The position numbers were made by a program, and so were the translations under genes. The notes under the pieces are model-generated. The model had not been told where the DNA came from. It was given only the letters and a program-made list of their open reading frames with translations, and ran no database searches. Below, one piece after another: positions 12,416-25,280 of a DNA stretch of 64,000 nucleotides. Source of the stretch: Pyxicephalus adspersus (taxonomy: Eukaryota > Chordata > Amphibia > Anura > Pyxicephalidae); NCBI RefSeq assembly GCF_032062135.1, contig NC_092862.1:97776547-97840546 (forward strand), read 5' to 3'. How positions within the stretch are numbered: the first letter of the stretch is position 1; every line of letters begins with the position of its first letter.

Positions 12416-13120
12416 TGTAAGGCTCTGGACAGTACCAGTATTCTCCAGACATCAGTCCTCAAATCTAATGCTGCAGTCTTCACCTATAGCAGCTCCCGCT
12501 CAGCCTCAGGAGATTGGTTGTATCTCCCAGCACTCGGTTGACCCCAGGGTGCGCAAGAGGTGATGTCTGGAGATAGGCCAGCAGGTGACCAGGAGCCCAC
12601 AAATACAGAGTACAGAATTATCAGGAAATCTATAACCAAGCACTGTGAAAACACAGGAGATCAGTCCACCAAGTAAGGTACAATGGAATGGGCACAAGCA
12701 GAGTCGGGGTCACAGGCAAAGGTCGGTCCAGGCTGAGTTCAAACGGAAAGTCAGGAACAGGCAATGGTCAGCAACAGGGAAACACTCAAAATAACTCCAG
12801 CACAGGTAAGCCCAGCAAACGCTATAACAGGCACAGATGACTGGAAACAGAGAGACTATAAGGCCCCAGCAGCCAATGACAGCATGGGAATATACAGGAA
12901 CCACTCTGCTAATCAGCTGCCTCAGTTAAGAGGATGCCGAGTGAAAAAAAACCCAGCTACAGGGAAACAGGGATGCTGCAACCCCCAGTGCACTAATCCT
13001 GAAACCCCTGTGCTATCGCAAGCTCAGCCGCCTGAGGAAATAGGCCGGGCGCGCCCTTCTGCTGTGGGGCAACGCCTGGGATCGTAGGCCCAAAGAGCGC
13101 CTCCTAAGAGATACCTTACA
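12416..13120 (+). mobile_element. Solo LTR of a retrotransposon, copy 1
   Basis: The block begins TGTAAGGCTCTGG and ends ATACCTTACA, so it has TG...CA ends with a short inverted TGTAAGG/CCTTACA. A clearly related copy lies in the same orientation at 52322-53006 and a more diverged inverted one at about 37236-37990. Shared anchors include CAGTACCAGTATTC, GCTCAGCCTCAGGAGA, ACAGAGTACAGAATTATCAG and ACTCCAGCACAGGTAAGCCC. No internal gag-pol region adjoins it, so it is best read as a solo LTR. The flanking 5-mers (GAAAC/GAACA) do not match convincingly. I cannot tell the retroelement class or its transcription strand. Confidence 0.65.
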
Positions 13121-13904
13121 GAACAACCTTTAAAAAAATTATAATCATAGTAAAGCGGATTGTAAACCCATCCAATTCCGGACATTGTAGCCTTACTTCT
13201 ACTAGTAATACTAATAATTCTAATAAGAGTTAAAATCATTGTTTTTTCTTTTCGCAGTTTCAAAGTACATTTCAACTCTTACTACTTTAACTACCTTAAT
13301 GACCTATCTGAATGAATAGAAGAAGAATGAAGTCATGTTCCAATACTATGATGTTAACTCATTATACAGAACCATTGTATGGTTCACCTTGACGGTGTCT
13401 TCCACCACAAGGTTATTATCTGGCTTCCATAAGAACATATCAATTATTTTAGGACATGTGTTGAATTCTGAAATGTCACATAAACATTATAGGTCAAAAC
13501 ATTTATAACAATGATTTTTCAATAACTGGTTTGAACCTAATGTATTTTTGCCTCAAGCCAGTGGTCTTGTAGTGTGTTATTGACTTCTAGTGTGATTCTC
13601 ATCAATGTTAATATTATAGAGTATTAATTTATGATTTTACAGATGGCATACAAAGTACATGTAAATATTTATGTTAAAATGTATGTCTGCAGATCTGCTG
13701 CTCCTGGCATGAGGAAGATCTACCTGCTCCAGAGCAGAGATCCGCTCCAATTCGGCAACAGCTGAGCTTGCAGGTGGATCTTCCCCATACCCCCCAGCAT
13801 AACTAGGCTGAACAGAGACTTGTTTTTGCAAGCAACAATAAAGTATCTGTCTTTGTTGAGTCTGCACACTCCCTGAAGAGTCTGTATTGGTCTCAAAAAA
13901 AACC
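13121..13904. other. AT-rich DNA, no gene seen
   Basis: Nothing is recognised up to about 13680. From there to the ribozyme-like core at 13905 the GC content rises and a minus-strand frame (13637-14071, 144 codons) is open. That frame spans the core itself, which argues that it is a chance frame in a repeat. Confidence 0.45.
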
Positions 13905-13936
13905 CTGAGGAAGCCGGTATGGCGAAATGCTTCGGG
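13905..13936 (+). ncRNA. Hammerhead-ribozyme-like core, best preserved of four
   Basis: CTGAGGA is followed by A, then GCC-GGTAT-GGC (a 3-bp stem with a 5-nt loop) and GAAA. That is the CUGANGA / stem II / GAAA order of a hammerhead. Downstream the sequence is TGCTTCGGG and I see no clear GUC cleavage site, so the copy may be inactive. It is probably part of a decayed retroelement. Confidence 0.45.
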
Positions 13937-15593
13937 AAATAAGGGACAAAAGAACAATATTATTGTGAAAGAACTGTTTTTCAGAAATAGGTGCACCTGT
14001 CCAGAATTGAAGAAATAAAAGACCCCTCCTTGCTGCATGATTGTAATGCAGACTGGGGAAGGGTCCAACAAGTTGGATATTGTAAGAATGTATAAATTTG
14101 AACTGTCAATTTGTATTCTATACTGTAAAGTACTTTATATATATAGCTTAAAAAAACTCTTTTTCGTTAATACAAAAATAAGTTTAGTTTCTGCATACTT
14201 AGGTGTTGGCTACATGAATAATACTTACCTACACTAAAAGCTTTCAATTTAGCAAATTAGTTGACCCTGTGCTGATTTTATATATGCAATCGCATTCAAA
14301 AAATGTTGTGTCGCAAAATTTTCCTTGCACATAATTTAATATTGTTTTTTTACTTTGTAAATGAAAGAAGTCACTGTGAAAGTGAACATTCTGTACTTCC
14401 TTGATGGATTGACCCCCATTATATTTATTAAATCAATTATTGATGGAAAAAAGGGTAGAGCAGTGCACTTACAATGAGTAACTATAGGAATGTACAGTAT
14501 TCTACTGGCAATAACCCTAACCAAATGTATAATGTAGCTGCTGGCCAGATCGCTACAGTCTATGCTTTATTTGCGCTTTAAAGATTTAGAATTTTATGAA
14601 AAAGAAATGAAACATCATTAAAACTACAGCGTGGAATGCGGAATTAGGCTCTGTCCCTCCTAATTTTCTGTTTATTGTGGTTCCAATATCCACATCCAAT
14701 CATAAAAGTAAGCCCTGCAAACTAAATGTCTGATAGATCTGGGCTGCAAAATGAGCAAAGACTAATTAAATGTCCTAAATATACAGATCTGATAAGTAAT
14801 TGGAAAGCGTTTGAAACATTTCTGTATAAAAAAAATGTTCTTTTTGTGTTCTTCTTGTGGGATAGCTATGTATGACCTGCTTTAGAATCCTACAGTATAC
14901 TGCATTATTTTGTAAGGCAGCTTGGACTTCATAGATTTGTAAAAAGTTATGCCATTCCGGTCATGAGACCGCACTCAAGTAGCCACACAGAATAATCCAT
15001 TCACCATGCTTCACAATAGGGATATAGCTTCTATGATGCAACTTTTATTCTCGAAATGTGTCTTTTTGTAGGTTATCACGTGTTTTTTTTTTCTGTGAAT
15101 ATAATATTACCCAGCTGTGAGAATAGAGACCTTTAGAATACCTATAAAAGGATATATGGTGAAAAAACAGAGTTCCTGCAGGACTCTTTTATGGTTTTAT
15201 TATTATTAATATTTATGTCATTATTTATGTATGTATATTATTTATGTGCCATTGTATAAACAGTATATGTGCCGACTAAAAAAAAAAAACAATCACATCC
15301 AAACAAAATTGCTGATCTCTGTCTTTGATATAGAGAATTAAATGATTGGTTTTCCTGCTTGCAGCAATACAGAAACAAGTCATTACTGAAGGCATTAAAG
15401 TGTCATTACTTTTCACATAGTATATTAAAGTTCAGTATTTGCCCTCCATTGCTTTATGTTGTCTAACATAATATTTATGCCAATTTTAATCCATCAACAA
15501 CTAGGGACCTTTAGGCCAGGTGTTGACTCGTGACAGTGGCAGGTAAGATCTTTTGCTGACCACATATAATAACAAATAAAAATATCTTTAAAA

Positions 15594-15596
<3 letters not shown>
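13937..15596. other. AT-rich DNA, no gene seen
   Basis: No repeat family or exon is recognised. Short A and T runs only. Confidence 0.5.

Positions 15597-15631
<35 letters not shown>
15597..15631. repeat. (TA)n microsatellite
   Basis: An uninterrupted alternating AT run of about 35 bp. Confidence 0.95.
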
Positions 15632-15636
<5 letters not shown>

Positions 15637-16612
15637 AAAAGAGGGCTTCAGGTCAAAAGTCCCAAACTGGTCAAAGTGTGTTGAGAGTCTAAAATGTCAA
15701 TTATAGTATAAACAGTCGTAAAACTAAAGGTAAAAATGTATGAACAGCCTAAAAAACAAAATGTAATTGTAATTCCATACCAGCAAAGAACCTCTAAATT
15801 ACAGCATTATTTATAACTAGATTTAGCCAGCATAGTCCATGTCCAGACTCTCTATATCTATGAAAATTACCATAAATTATACCTTCTCGTTTCAGCTTGC
15901 CAAACTCTTTCAAATAGATGTCTTTTTGAATTTTTAGGCAGACTAATAAATATTCGCTGTTAAAACATACAAGCTTGCTATTATGGAAAATATTGAAATA
16001 TATAACTAGTGTTTTACACATGCTTCTTTGGTAATTGTGGAGCTCTGAAGATTGCCACTGTAATGGACAGTTTAATACTGGCCCACACACAGGCTGTGTG
16101 CACACAACCGATTAAGAAGCAAAGGCTAGAGATAAAATAAGCACTGTTAATTTTTCTCCAATAGCTCTAAATAATTGCAGCATAGTTAAAAAGCGAACTC
16201 TGTGTAATGGCCTAGTTAAGTGCACTTTATTTACATTATGTAATGTATGCTTTAAATTTCTTTTTGAAGATACATTTTTGGTCTTTATTTTTAGTCATCA
16301 TATGCAAGCAATTTTTTACCTATTCATTGAAACTACATAAAACTATGGCAATTGAAGTTGTTCTAATAAAAAAAACAAAAAATTAAAACACTAGACTTTT
16401 GACTTCTACATATAAATGCTGGGTCTTGGAACATTCCAGACCATACTGGAGACTTGAAACTTTTTTAGTCACAGGGCAGGAATTCTTCATTTCTGGAGAT
16501 AGACCTCTTTCTATCTCCCTCTATCTCTAGTACATTTGTCTGTTTGGTGGTGTTTCCCTGGTATGATGGTCACAGGTAATGTGCATGTCTCTCTAGTGCA
16601 AATTTTTTCAGT
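15632..16612. other. AT-rich DNA, no gene seen
   Basis: A 103-codon minus-strand frame at 15794-16105 has no recognisable domain. There is no repeat signature. Confidence 0.5.
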
Positions 16613-16802
16613 GGGCCTGATTTATAAAAAACTCTCCAAGACTGAAGAAAATAGACTTTCATAGGAGAACATAGTTGACCTAGAAAATCTGGAATTGATT
16701 TTCTAAAATCATTTACTATTAGTTGGCCATTTTTATCTATCCTGAACCATATTTATTCCAGGTTTGCTGGATCACACAGGTGATATATCATAAACCAGGC
16801 CC
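16613..16802. mobile_element. Palindromic MITE, copy C (diverged)
   Basis: The ends are GGGCCTGATTTATAAAAAAC and ...ATAAACCAGGCCC, with CTCTCCAAGACTG, GACTTTCATAGG and the inverted GGTTTGCTGGATCACACAGG inside. It is shorter and more diverged than copies E and G. Confidence 0.75.
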
Positions 16803-17855
16803 TATGTATCTTATATGCAATGTTTTCTAAACGTTTAGGAATGGTTCACCACTTGACTTTCTGTCCAAGCATGAAATGATTGGATCTAAAACATATGCAA
16901 GGCAGAATAGTGAAGGAAATTTTCTAAACAAGATTGTGAGGTAATTTTTGGAAATATCTTCTACTATAGAAAATACAACTAAGATCTATTCTCTCCCTTG
17001 GCTTTGATAAAGCTTACAGAAATTGAAAAGAGTGTCCATAATGTGATGTTTGTGGATTAGACAATAGATTACCTATCTATGTTAAACATGCGAATACAGG
17101 ATTGAGGCGGACAGATAACAGTAAGTAGGTTTTTATAATAATGCAGAATACCTATTTATAGTTTTGAGCGAGTTTTGATACTGTCTTATTTGATTTTAAT
17201 GGTACATTAATGAAGCAAGGATATATTGTGTCATTTGAAGTCTGGAGGAAGCATCCCCATTTGTTTTATGGATTTGGAGTGGTGGAAGTCTAGGTATGGG
17301 CTTATTGATGAAACACTTTGTTGGGAAATAGCCTCTAGCATAGAGACTGCTGTTGAAGATATGTATACCACAAAGTGTATGAATTATTTATAAATAATAG
17401 TTTTTTTATTTACTTTTCTTTTAGGAGCTCATGGTCACAAAGCACTAGATCATGATATGTTTAAAGTGAAACATTATGTGGATACATTATTATCTAAAAA
17501 GAGATTATGGGAATTTGAATATGCACATTACAATGTTGGTACACAGCATTGGATTGTTTGGATGGTATGAAGGTAATATACACTTGTCACCTTGGTGGGT
17601 AAAGGGGCACTAATTTTGGAAGTTAGAGTGAATAATTGTTATTTTATTGAAATTAGCTCTTATGCCTTAGTTTTGTGGTTTAGATCTGCATGCCTTAACA
17701 CTCCAAGAAGAGATTGTTTCTCTGGTCTGAGTGTCCCAGCTGGAGAGTCATTGTGGAGATAGAAAAAAGTAATTCAATATTAAAGATAGGAAAGATATAT
17801 GGTTGTTGTTATTGGATTCTCTAAAATATGCTTGTAATTATAGGAAGATATGTTC
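16803..17855. other. AT-rich DNA, no gene seen
   Basis: No exon or classifiable repeat is recognised. The 3' part may belong to the element carrying the core at 17856. Confidence 0.45.
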
Positions 17856-17890
17856 CTGAAGAAGCGGACTCTGTTCTGAGAAACGCGTTG
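17856..17890 (+). ncRNA. Hammerhead-ribozyme-like core
   Basis: CTGAAGA fits CUGANGA. It is followed by a weak arm pair CGGA/TCTG (one G-U wobble) and then GAAACGCGTTG. No GUC site is obvious right after it. Its GAAACGCGTTG tail is identical to that of the 4.1-kb copy. Confidence 0.4.
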
Positions 17891-18547
17891 AACTTCCAAA
17901 AGCCTGTCTGAATAATAACAAGCAAGATACTGGACCTCAATTATGTTTTTATGTATGTTTAACAATGGCTTTTGAATAAATGAATATGTTGTTTTTTTGC
18001 CTTTAAAGTCCCAAGGTCAAAGGCTCATTTGTATTTTAATTTGTCTACTATAAATTTAGGGATGTGGCATTGAGCAAAAGTTTGATAAACAGGAGGGATG
18101 ATCCTTAATGTTGAATGAGCTTGTAAGACAGTTTCTTTTTGAGGAACATCCTGCCGTGGTTCCTATCCACAGTCCCAAACACCAAAAATCTTATACTATA
18201 TGGTAACTTTTAATATGGTAATCAAGTTCAGGAATTTCATTGCATTTATTTCAGAAAAAATTGCAGGTTACAGAACTGCTTATTTTTGTGTTCTTTATAT
18301 CTGTCTGGATTTCAACTTTATACAACATATTAGGAAATAGCATTTGTAGAAGTTCTATACAAAGAAATTACAAAGAATTTACCTAGTGTTGTCACAGTTG
18401 TCTAAGAATAAAGTAACCAGCTGCAAAAATAAAATACATTACATGACTTAATGTAGTGAATACTGTATATAGGTTATATACAGCAAGGTTTAATGAAAGG
18501 GAATGTTTTCTTTACCTGTTACCTATAGATTTATTAATATATATATA
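17891..18547. other. AT-rich DNA, no gene seen
   Basis: Nothing is recognised beyond the likely trailing part of the preceding ribozyme-bearing element. Confidence 0.45.
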
Positions 18548-18783
18548 GGTAGTCCCTGGGTTAAGGACATCCGACATACAGACGCCTCCTAGATATGAAC
18601 GGTGCTTCCCTGCTTGCTCTGTGCAGAACAGAGGCTAGAGGGGGGCATTGCTACCTAATAATGCTACCTAAAAATTTGTTGAGACAAACATCTGTCCTAA
18701 TTGCATTTATTAAAATATTGTACCTGTTCCAACGTACATACAAATTCATCTTAAGAATAAACCTGCAGTCCCTATCTCGTACA
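18548..18783. mobile_element. Fragment of a dispersed fold-back repeat
   Basis: It begins GGTAGTCCCTGGGTTAAGG and, on the other strand, its far end reads TACGAGATAGGGACTGCAGG. I recognise these as parts of a vertebrate repeat whose ends carry 'GGTAGTCCC' and 'GATAGGGACTG'. It sits between TA tracts. The class is uncertain and no target duplication was found. Confidence 0.45.
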
Positions 18784-18789
18784 TTTTGT

Positions 18790-18850
18790 ATATAGTATAT
18801 ATATTCTTAATACTATATATAATATATATACTAATGTATATATATATATA

Positions 18851-18896
<46 letters not shown>
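18790..18896. repeat. Long (TA)n tract
   Basis: An alternating TA run with a few interruptions, the longest in the window. Confidence 0.95.
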
Positions 18897-18899
<3 letters not shown>

Positions 18900-19226
18900 T
18901 GGACAAGTTAGTCTTGCCAAAAGAAAGACAGAAAATTAATGATGTCAGAAAAAGAGACTTGGAAGTTTGGAAGTTGAACGTGTAGTAATTTATCAAGATG
19001 ATATCACCATAATTGGGCTGATACAGAACATGATAAACTGCATAGTTTGTTCAGCAAATTAGTATTGGTTCCATATGATGGACTTGCAACCAGTACTTTG
19101 TAACTAGTAAAAGTGGTAATGTCTGTCATTCTTCACTAGCTGCTGATTTTTTTCTTTAGTTCAAGAGGTAAGACTAAGCAGAAGTTACAAAGGAAGAGAA
19201 GAATGAATGCAAAAATAAATGTAGAA

Positions 19227-19469
19227 AAAGGGGGAGATTTCTATAATTACCATATCCCCAGCTCATAGTTTATTAGTGTGCTGGTCATTGGGAAGAATGC
19301 CTCCTACATTCCTGGCCATTCAGAAGAATATCATCTTTACAGATAGCCAAAATGATCATTGGTGTCAGTTAAACGGACCCGAGAGTCACACATTTTTCAT
19401 TGCTTAAGGAATCCCTAGCAACCTCGGGAGAAATGCTTGAGTTGCACAGAACACTGGTTGGGAACACTG
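19227..19469 (-). mobile_element. hAT-like element, diverged copy of the 63.4-kb element
   Basis: It is the reverse complement, over most of its length, of the element at 63405-63686. Shared anchors include GGTCATTGGGAAGAATGCC, ATCATTGGTGTCAGTTAAAC on this strand, and the terminal GGGAACACTG. The left end with CAGTG was not found, so the start is approximate; an 8-mer at 19219-19226 (ATGTAGAA) resembles the 8 bases after the right end (ATGTAGAG). Confidence 0.65.
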
Positions 19470-19477
19470 ATGTAGAG

Positions 19478-21099
19478 TATACGCAACAAACACAATACAA
19501 AAAAAAGCATACCCAAAAAGGAAACACATCCCAAATGGCTTTCACATCACAAAATGTAAGGGTGTTCATACAACTCCAGAAAAAAAAAAAGGTAGAAAAT
19601 TACTTTTGGGGCATTCTTCTGTACCTTATATCTAGAAAAAATTTTGGTAACTTAAAAAAATGACAAAACTGTGAAATTCAGGTTTGGATCAGCACATCAA
19701 GTTCACAAAATCTGATTTCAAACTAACATCAGCCAAATTTTGTGATTGACTATTGTTCCCACTTCTCTTTGAGTGTTGCCTGGTAGTCTAGTAATGATAA
19801 CAGTAGAAGAAAATGAGGGCTTGTCACACTTATGGTAATTCATAACAGTGCTGTGAAACTTTGGAAGCGCTAGGCTAGGGGAAAAAAATCCCTCATGGGA
19901 ATCTTCCAGGTCCATGTGTTTCAATGGCAGTAATTGATTACCAGGAGGGAATATTTGAGGAAATGTCAGACTACCCTTTTTATAAATGAAGCCCATGCAC
20001 TATATACATTTGCACTATAAATATATCACATTGATAAAACTGCTCATGAGCCTGTGTTGGCATATGTCAATGGCCGAATGCAGTGTGTTTTTTACATCAA
20101 TTTGAGATTATCCTGAGATAATTTAGAAATTAATGCAGGTGTGGCTGAGGGTAAAATAATTCTGAAGTGAACAAAATCCCATGGACTCTTGTCCTGTAGC
20201 TTTCTCTATGACAAGATATCTTGATTGATGTGAAGGTTATTTAATACTTTCTATTTTTTTTTTCTTTCAAATTTCCTACAAGACTATACTTAAATCACAA
20301 AATATATTTCCGTTAAAATTGTTGTTTATTCAATTTGGCATTATTCTAAAGTTAAAAAATATTATAGAAAAACATCTCCTCAATGCTAAACATTAACAGT
20401 AATTTGCAGCTTTTGTGCCAAGTGTAATAAGGATACCAGGATGTAATATAATGTATTATTGATCATTTTGGTGATTATAACTTCGATGAAAATTAATAAC
20501 ACAAACCATACGCTCAATAGTTCAGGAAGGACAAAAAAATCTATCTGATATTTTAACCGCATGTTCATGCACGGTCTGCAGAATGATGTAATTGTGAGCA
20601 TATTAGAACAACATGCAAGACATAGAATTTAACTGCAAGATTAATATTTCAATTTATGAGAATAGAATTGGCATCAGTTTAGGAATACATAAACTCCTTT
20701 CTTTTTTGTAATTTGTTTCTCCTCCAAATCCCCCCTACTTTAGATAATTTCTAAAACTGTACAAATGACATACACATCTTACTTATGTACCACAGCTTTC
20801 CCTGAGACCTGTAAACATATTAATGTACTTAAATATAGGTTTAAACAGGTGGCAGCAACAAAATAAGACTCCATGTGACCTTTGGTAAAGCTGCAAAAGA
20901 TTACCTCTTCTACAACTTTTAATGTCAAAATCATTGATAATAGTTATGGCTACCTTATCTTTAGGAAAAAGACACAATATCAACAAAAATAAAGCATGGT
21001 CCATAATACCATGTGCCTTCTTATATCAAATATAACACATACCATGACTTTATTTACTATTATTATTACTGTATTCATCAAATGTATTTATCTAATATA
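19478..21099. other. AT-rich DNA, no gene seen
   Basis: No exon or repeat family is recognised. The open frames at 19718-19996, 20386-20601 and 20783-21004 have no domains that I recognise. Confidence 0.5.
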
Positions 21100-21202
21100 T
21101 TATATTGCACACAGTTGTACATTAAATAAGGGTTGCAAATGACAGAGAGATGCAACAATGACACAGTAAGAGGAGAGGACTCGAAAAGCTTACAATCTAG
21201 AA
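21100..21202 (-). mobile_element. L2-type LINE 3' tail fragment
   Basis: It matches in reverse complement the tail seen at 62.4 kb and 38.3 kb: GTACATTAAATAAGGGTTGC, AATGACAGA, GAGGAGAGGA, AGCTTACAATCTAG. An ATTATT tract precedes it. It is a 5'-truncated insertion. Confidence 0.75.
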
Positions 21203-21277
21203 CTTTAGGAAGGTCATCAAAAATGGTGGGGTGAGACAGACTTCCAGTAGAAAAGCTGTGTAAAACAAAAGGACAAT

Positions 21278-21461
21278 GGGCCTGATTTATTAAGCGAGAA
21301 CCTGGGTGACCCAGCAAACTTCGAAAAACATTTTAAAAGCATTTGCTCTTAGTTGGTAAATGTTTTCAATCCTGAATGAGATCAATTCCAGGTTGGATTA
21401 CACAGGTTTTCCCATGATAGTCTAGATTCTTCAGTCTTGGAGAACATTATAAATCAGGCCC
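21278..21461. mobile_element. Palindromic MITE, copy D
   Basis: The ends are GGGCCTGATTTATTAAGC and its mirror ATAAATCAGGCCC, flanked by a perfect 3-bp duplication AAT (21275-21277 and 21462-21464). Part of the left arm is deleted. Confidence 0.85.
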
Positions 21462-24173
21462 AATGTTTGAACCTATGGACTTGAAAGTATGAATGGATGA
21501 TCAGAAAATCAAGCAAAACAAGCACAATGTTAGGGGAAGCCTGGAAGGGCGTATAAGTGAAAAAGTGAAAAAGAAAGAAATCATCAGCAACTTTTGAACC
21601 TACCTACCCTATACCCTGGTTAATATCCGTATCCCTTAGACAAATGTGATGTAATCTGGCTTTCTTGTGAGATCTTGGGAATGCTAAGGATTTCACATCG
21701 CATGAGAAGAACACATTCCCAAAAGCTTTGCAATAATCCTGAGAGAAAGCTGACCTCACCTACTTAAAGTAGCTGGAAGCAGGAATCCTATTTTTATTAT
21801 TTACTTTTTATTAGTAATTGGGGTTTTATGTTTTTAAGTACCATTTAAATGCTACTTGGAGCAGAATAGCTTCAAAATACCAATCCTTGATTATTCATAC
21901 AAAATTAATATAAAATTCCTATCGATTGGATGTGATCCTTTAAAGTCAAATTTCAAACCTTTAAAGTCAAATTTCTGCCACCTCACTCAGCTTAAAATGT
22001 GCTTTTATCCGTGCCCTTCTTGTAAAGATTTCCTATCACTTCCTACTTGAACAAAGGTCTCCAAAAGAGATGTTTACCCTTCCTTTCTCTATCATAAATT
22101 AAATAAAATGTTTTGGCTGAAGTTGGACTTCACCTGACATTAGAGAAACATAAAGGCTGCCAATGCTGGCTTACTTGGCTCACTAGCTGGTTCACTTTGT
22201 CTGGCTTCAGTTCATTCTAGATAAAAGACTCAAACAAACATGCATAAAGCAAAACAACAAAAATCAGAAATCCTTTTTTGTGCTTGTTCTAGGTCATTTT
22301 CACTATTGCAGTAAAACTATTTCCATGACAGCCAAAGAACCAGCAAAGGCAGTCATTGTGTTTATCCAAAGGCAGGTGTTCCTTATGAACGCCTTCACCT
22401 GTCAGTTGGTTCCTTGGTTTAAAACATGAACTATAGTCTAGGAAATAACTGCAAGCCTGGGAGCTGCTTTGGGGCCTGGGGATGGGAAAGATAGTTGTTA
22501 AGGTAAGGAAAATAGGGGAAACATGGGTTGGATGACACTACTAGGTACTGAAGTGGATAATATTGATCAGTAGTGCTCCCTAAGGATGCATGTTGTTTCA
22601 ATTTTTTCATTTTATTCTCAACTTTTGTGTCACTTTAAAAACAACTGTCTTTGCCAGGATGGCCAATCCAAATTATGCTATGGGGCCAGTAATTTAAATT
22701 TTCTCCATTCAGCTTATAGTTCAGTCATATTGGTCTAATCAGGTTCAGTGATATTAATCTAATCATATAAAGACAAGTGTTAAGCACTGACGTATTTATT
22801 AATAGTTTCATACTTAGTTTACCATTGCATTTTCAGGGCATATTTTCAACAGATCTGCCCTCAGTCAGTGTTTTATGAACTCATCTGCCAGACATGATGA
22901 AAGGGAGTTGACTGCTCAAAAGCTGGTGTTAAAATGCACTGTTTGTCCAAACAGAAAAGTACTCGGACAGTTCATACTACAGCACTTGTTTATTGGGGAA
23001 AAGGCCCAGAACAAGTAAAGGAATGAGATATAATATGATCTAATTCTTCATGAGAATATAATACAGTATGCTAAGATATATTGCCATGGCTCGAGTAACA
23101 ATATAAAAATGTCATGTTAGTGTTTTATGTTCCTGTAATAGGCTAGTGTTTACACTTACTGTTGGCAAAGTGATAATCAGAGAAGAAATGTGTTTAATTT
23201 TTATCCAGCGCCATATTTTGTTTTGCATTATTAATATCTGGAACAGCTAAAAGTTTTCTAATCAAGTTGGCACCAACTTTGGAAGTGTCAATAAAATTGT
23301 TTCAAGGTTAGTTCTATTTCCAGACTTGTAAGGCATGCAAAATGTTGTTAATAAATGTTAAGCACTGAAGACTTTAAAAATAAGTTAACTGAAGCTGCTT
23401 AGCTAATCCACATCAATATAATTTGCAACATAAACCACATATTTACATTCATAGTCTTGACAGAGATATCTGAAAATATTACAGCAAAATATTACAATGG
23501 TATATTCCACTCTATGTAGGTAGAGGTTGATTTTAGTGAAAACCTCATGTAAAAGTGGATCCAAAGATTTAGATAGCATTAACTTCTATAATTGTATAGG
23601 TAAACTGGGCTCTGTACCACCCACCCCCTGAACCATCCTAATTTGGCAATTAAAGTACCTTATCAAATTAGGGAACCAATAGAAGTTTCTAGAGACAGCT
23701 AAGATGGTATTGGTTTGTATAACTTTATCAATACATCACTCTTTCATTCAACTGCCACTCTTTGAAAAAACAGTTGCACATATGTACACAGCCTTAAGGT
23801 AAAAGGGAGGTCAGCAGCAATCAAGTAGAACTGAAAAGGAATTCTGATGAAACTCAGAAGTATTTCTGAAAGCGATCACCTCAAGCACAAGCTGATTGTA
23901 TCTTGAAGCATGCAATCTACACAAGCCTACAGTATATATATAATTATTTACAAACATCTTATCCACTGCATAGCAAGGCAAGTGAAGCTCTTTTTCCAAT
24001 TTAGCGCTATACTTGCAAATATCACCATTACACCTCCAGCCAACTTATTGAAAAAGAGATCAGGTGTGTTACTTCTATTCACATGGCAATCCGAATTTTC
24101 CTTTCAGGTTGCAGTGAGTATGAGCCAGGAAGCAAATTGCAGCATGCACATATCTACTCCAACCCTCAACACT
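21462..24173. other. AT-rich DNA, no gene seen
   Basis: An 18-mer CCTTTAAAGTCAAATTTC occurs twice, at 21937-21954 and 21958-21975. Otherwise no repeat family or exon is recognised. A 115-codon frame at 23910-24257 runs into the microsatellite of the next LINE tail and is not a gene. Confidence 0.5.
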
Positions 24174-24304
24174 ATTATTATTATTATTATTATTATTAAT
24201 AATATTATCAAACAGTATTTATATAGTGCCAACATATTATGCAGCGCTGTACAATAAATAGGGAAGGAGCAGAGGACCCTGCCCGGAAGAGCTTACAATC
24301 TAAA
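24174..24304 (-). mobile_element. L2-type LINE 3' tail with (ATT)n
   Basis: An (ATT)n tract is followed by the reverse complement of the LINE tail: TATATAGTGCCAACATATTA, GCAGCGCTGTACAATAAATA, GGACCCTGCCC, AGAGCTTACAATCTAAA. It is a 5'-truncated copy of the family at 32.4 and 62.4 kb. Confidence 0.85.
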
Positions 24305-25280
24305 AGCTGGGGGAAGTAACATCATGTAATGCAATACTGTGCTCAGCCTGGTTGACCATAAAGGTAAATTAAGACTCTTTGCACACTTTTAGATCACTGG
24401 GTATTTGTAAAGACAGAATGATTCCCCTATTTTAATGAGCCTTATTTTAGCATTTAAACCCCTCTGATGTTTGACATTCTACAATGCAAAACTTATTTCT
24501 CAGACAGGAATCCAGTCTTACAATGGTTGGCACACAATTTGAAAAAAGATGTCGGCTTAACTAGTATTCATGTTGTTGCTTTGCTAGATTACAACCTCAT
24601 CTAAATGTATTATATTAACAAATTTTGAAACAAACAAGAGCTAATCTAGAAAGCCTGCTTTGGCTTTAAGAAAACCACGAGTTTAATGTATTAGGACTTC
24701 ATTCCCATACTCATTGCCAACCTTGAACATATAAAATCATTTAAACCTAAAATGTTAGCCTAAAACAAAACAAAAAAACAGTGTCTCTATAAAAGTCTGG
24801 AAACTTTCATATGCAAAAACTAATTTTCAACAGACATGGAAAAAAGACTTGGAAATTCTCTTGTTCTTAGGTTAGAAGTTGCAATATTTACTCCTATTAA
24901 CCTTTGTATTTGAAGCAAGGCTGTAGCAAATAATATTGTACAAAAACGTATTGTTTTTGTACAAAAAAATTCATGATTCACCAGTACACACACCTGTACC
25001 CATGCACAGAAAGGATTTTGAAGCTTTGTTGACCCCTTCTTCCGAAGATCTACTATACACAGTATATGGTTACAGCTTTTTCTTCTGCAAGTAGAAGAAG
25101 GGTATAAGTTTAACAGTTTTCTTTTTAGAGTCTATCCCTAGGAAAAAACACCCTGCTAGCCACTTGTACTGCAGGGCTGGCTGGTTCTTAAAATATCAGC
25201 ATTTGCAAATTTGGCAGTGGCCTGAAGAAGCATTACCTGCACCTCAGCCTCACTTTACGTCATGTCTGAACACAGCTTTA
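24305..25280. other. AT-rich DNA with one short hairpin
   Basis: No gene is seen. TTGTACAAAAAC (24936-24947) and GTTTTTGTACAA (24953-24964) form a 12-bp perfect inverted repeat with a 5-nt loop. Confidence 0.6.

Noticed and set aside
13637..14071. 144-codon minus-strand frame
   Set aside because: It runs across the ribozyme-like core and repeat sequence, so it is more likely incidental.
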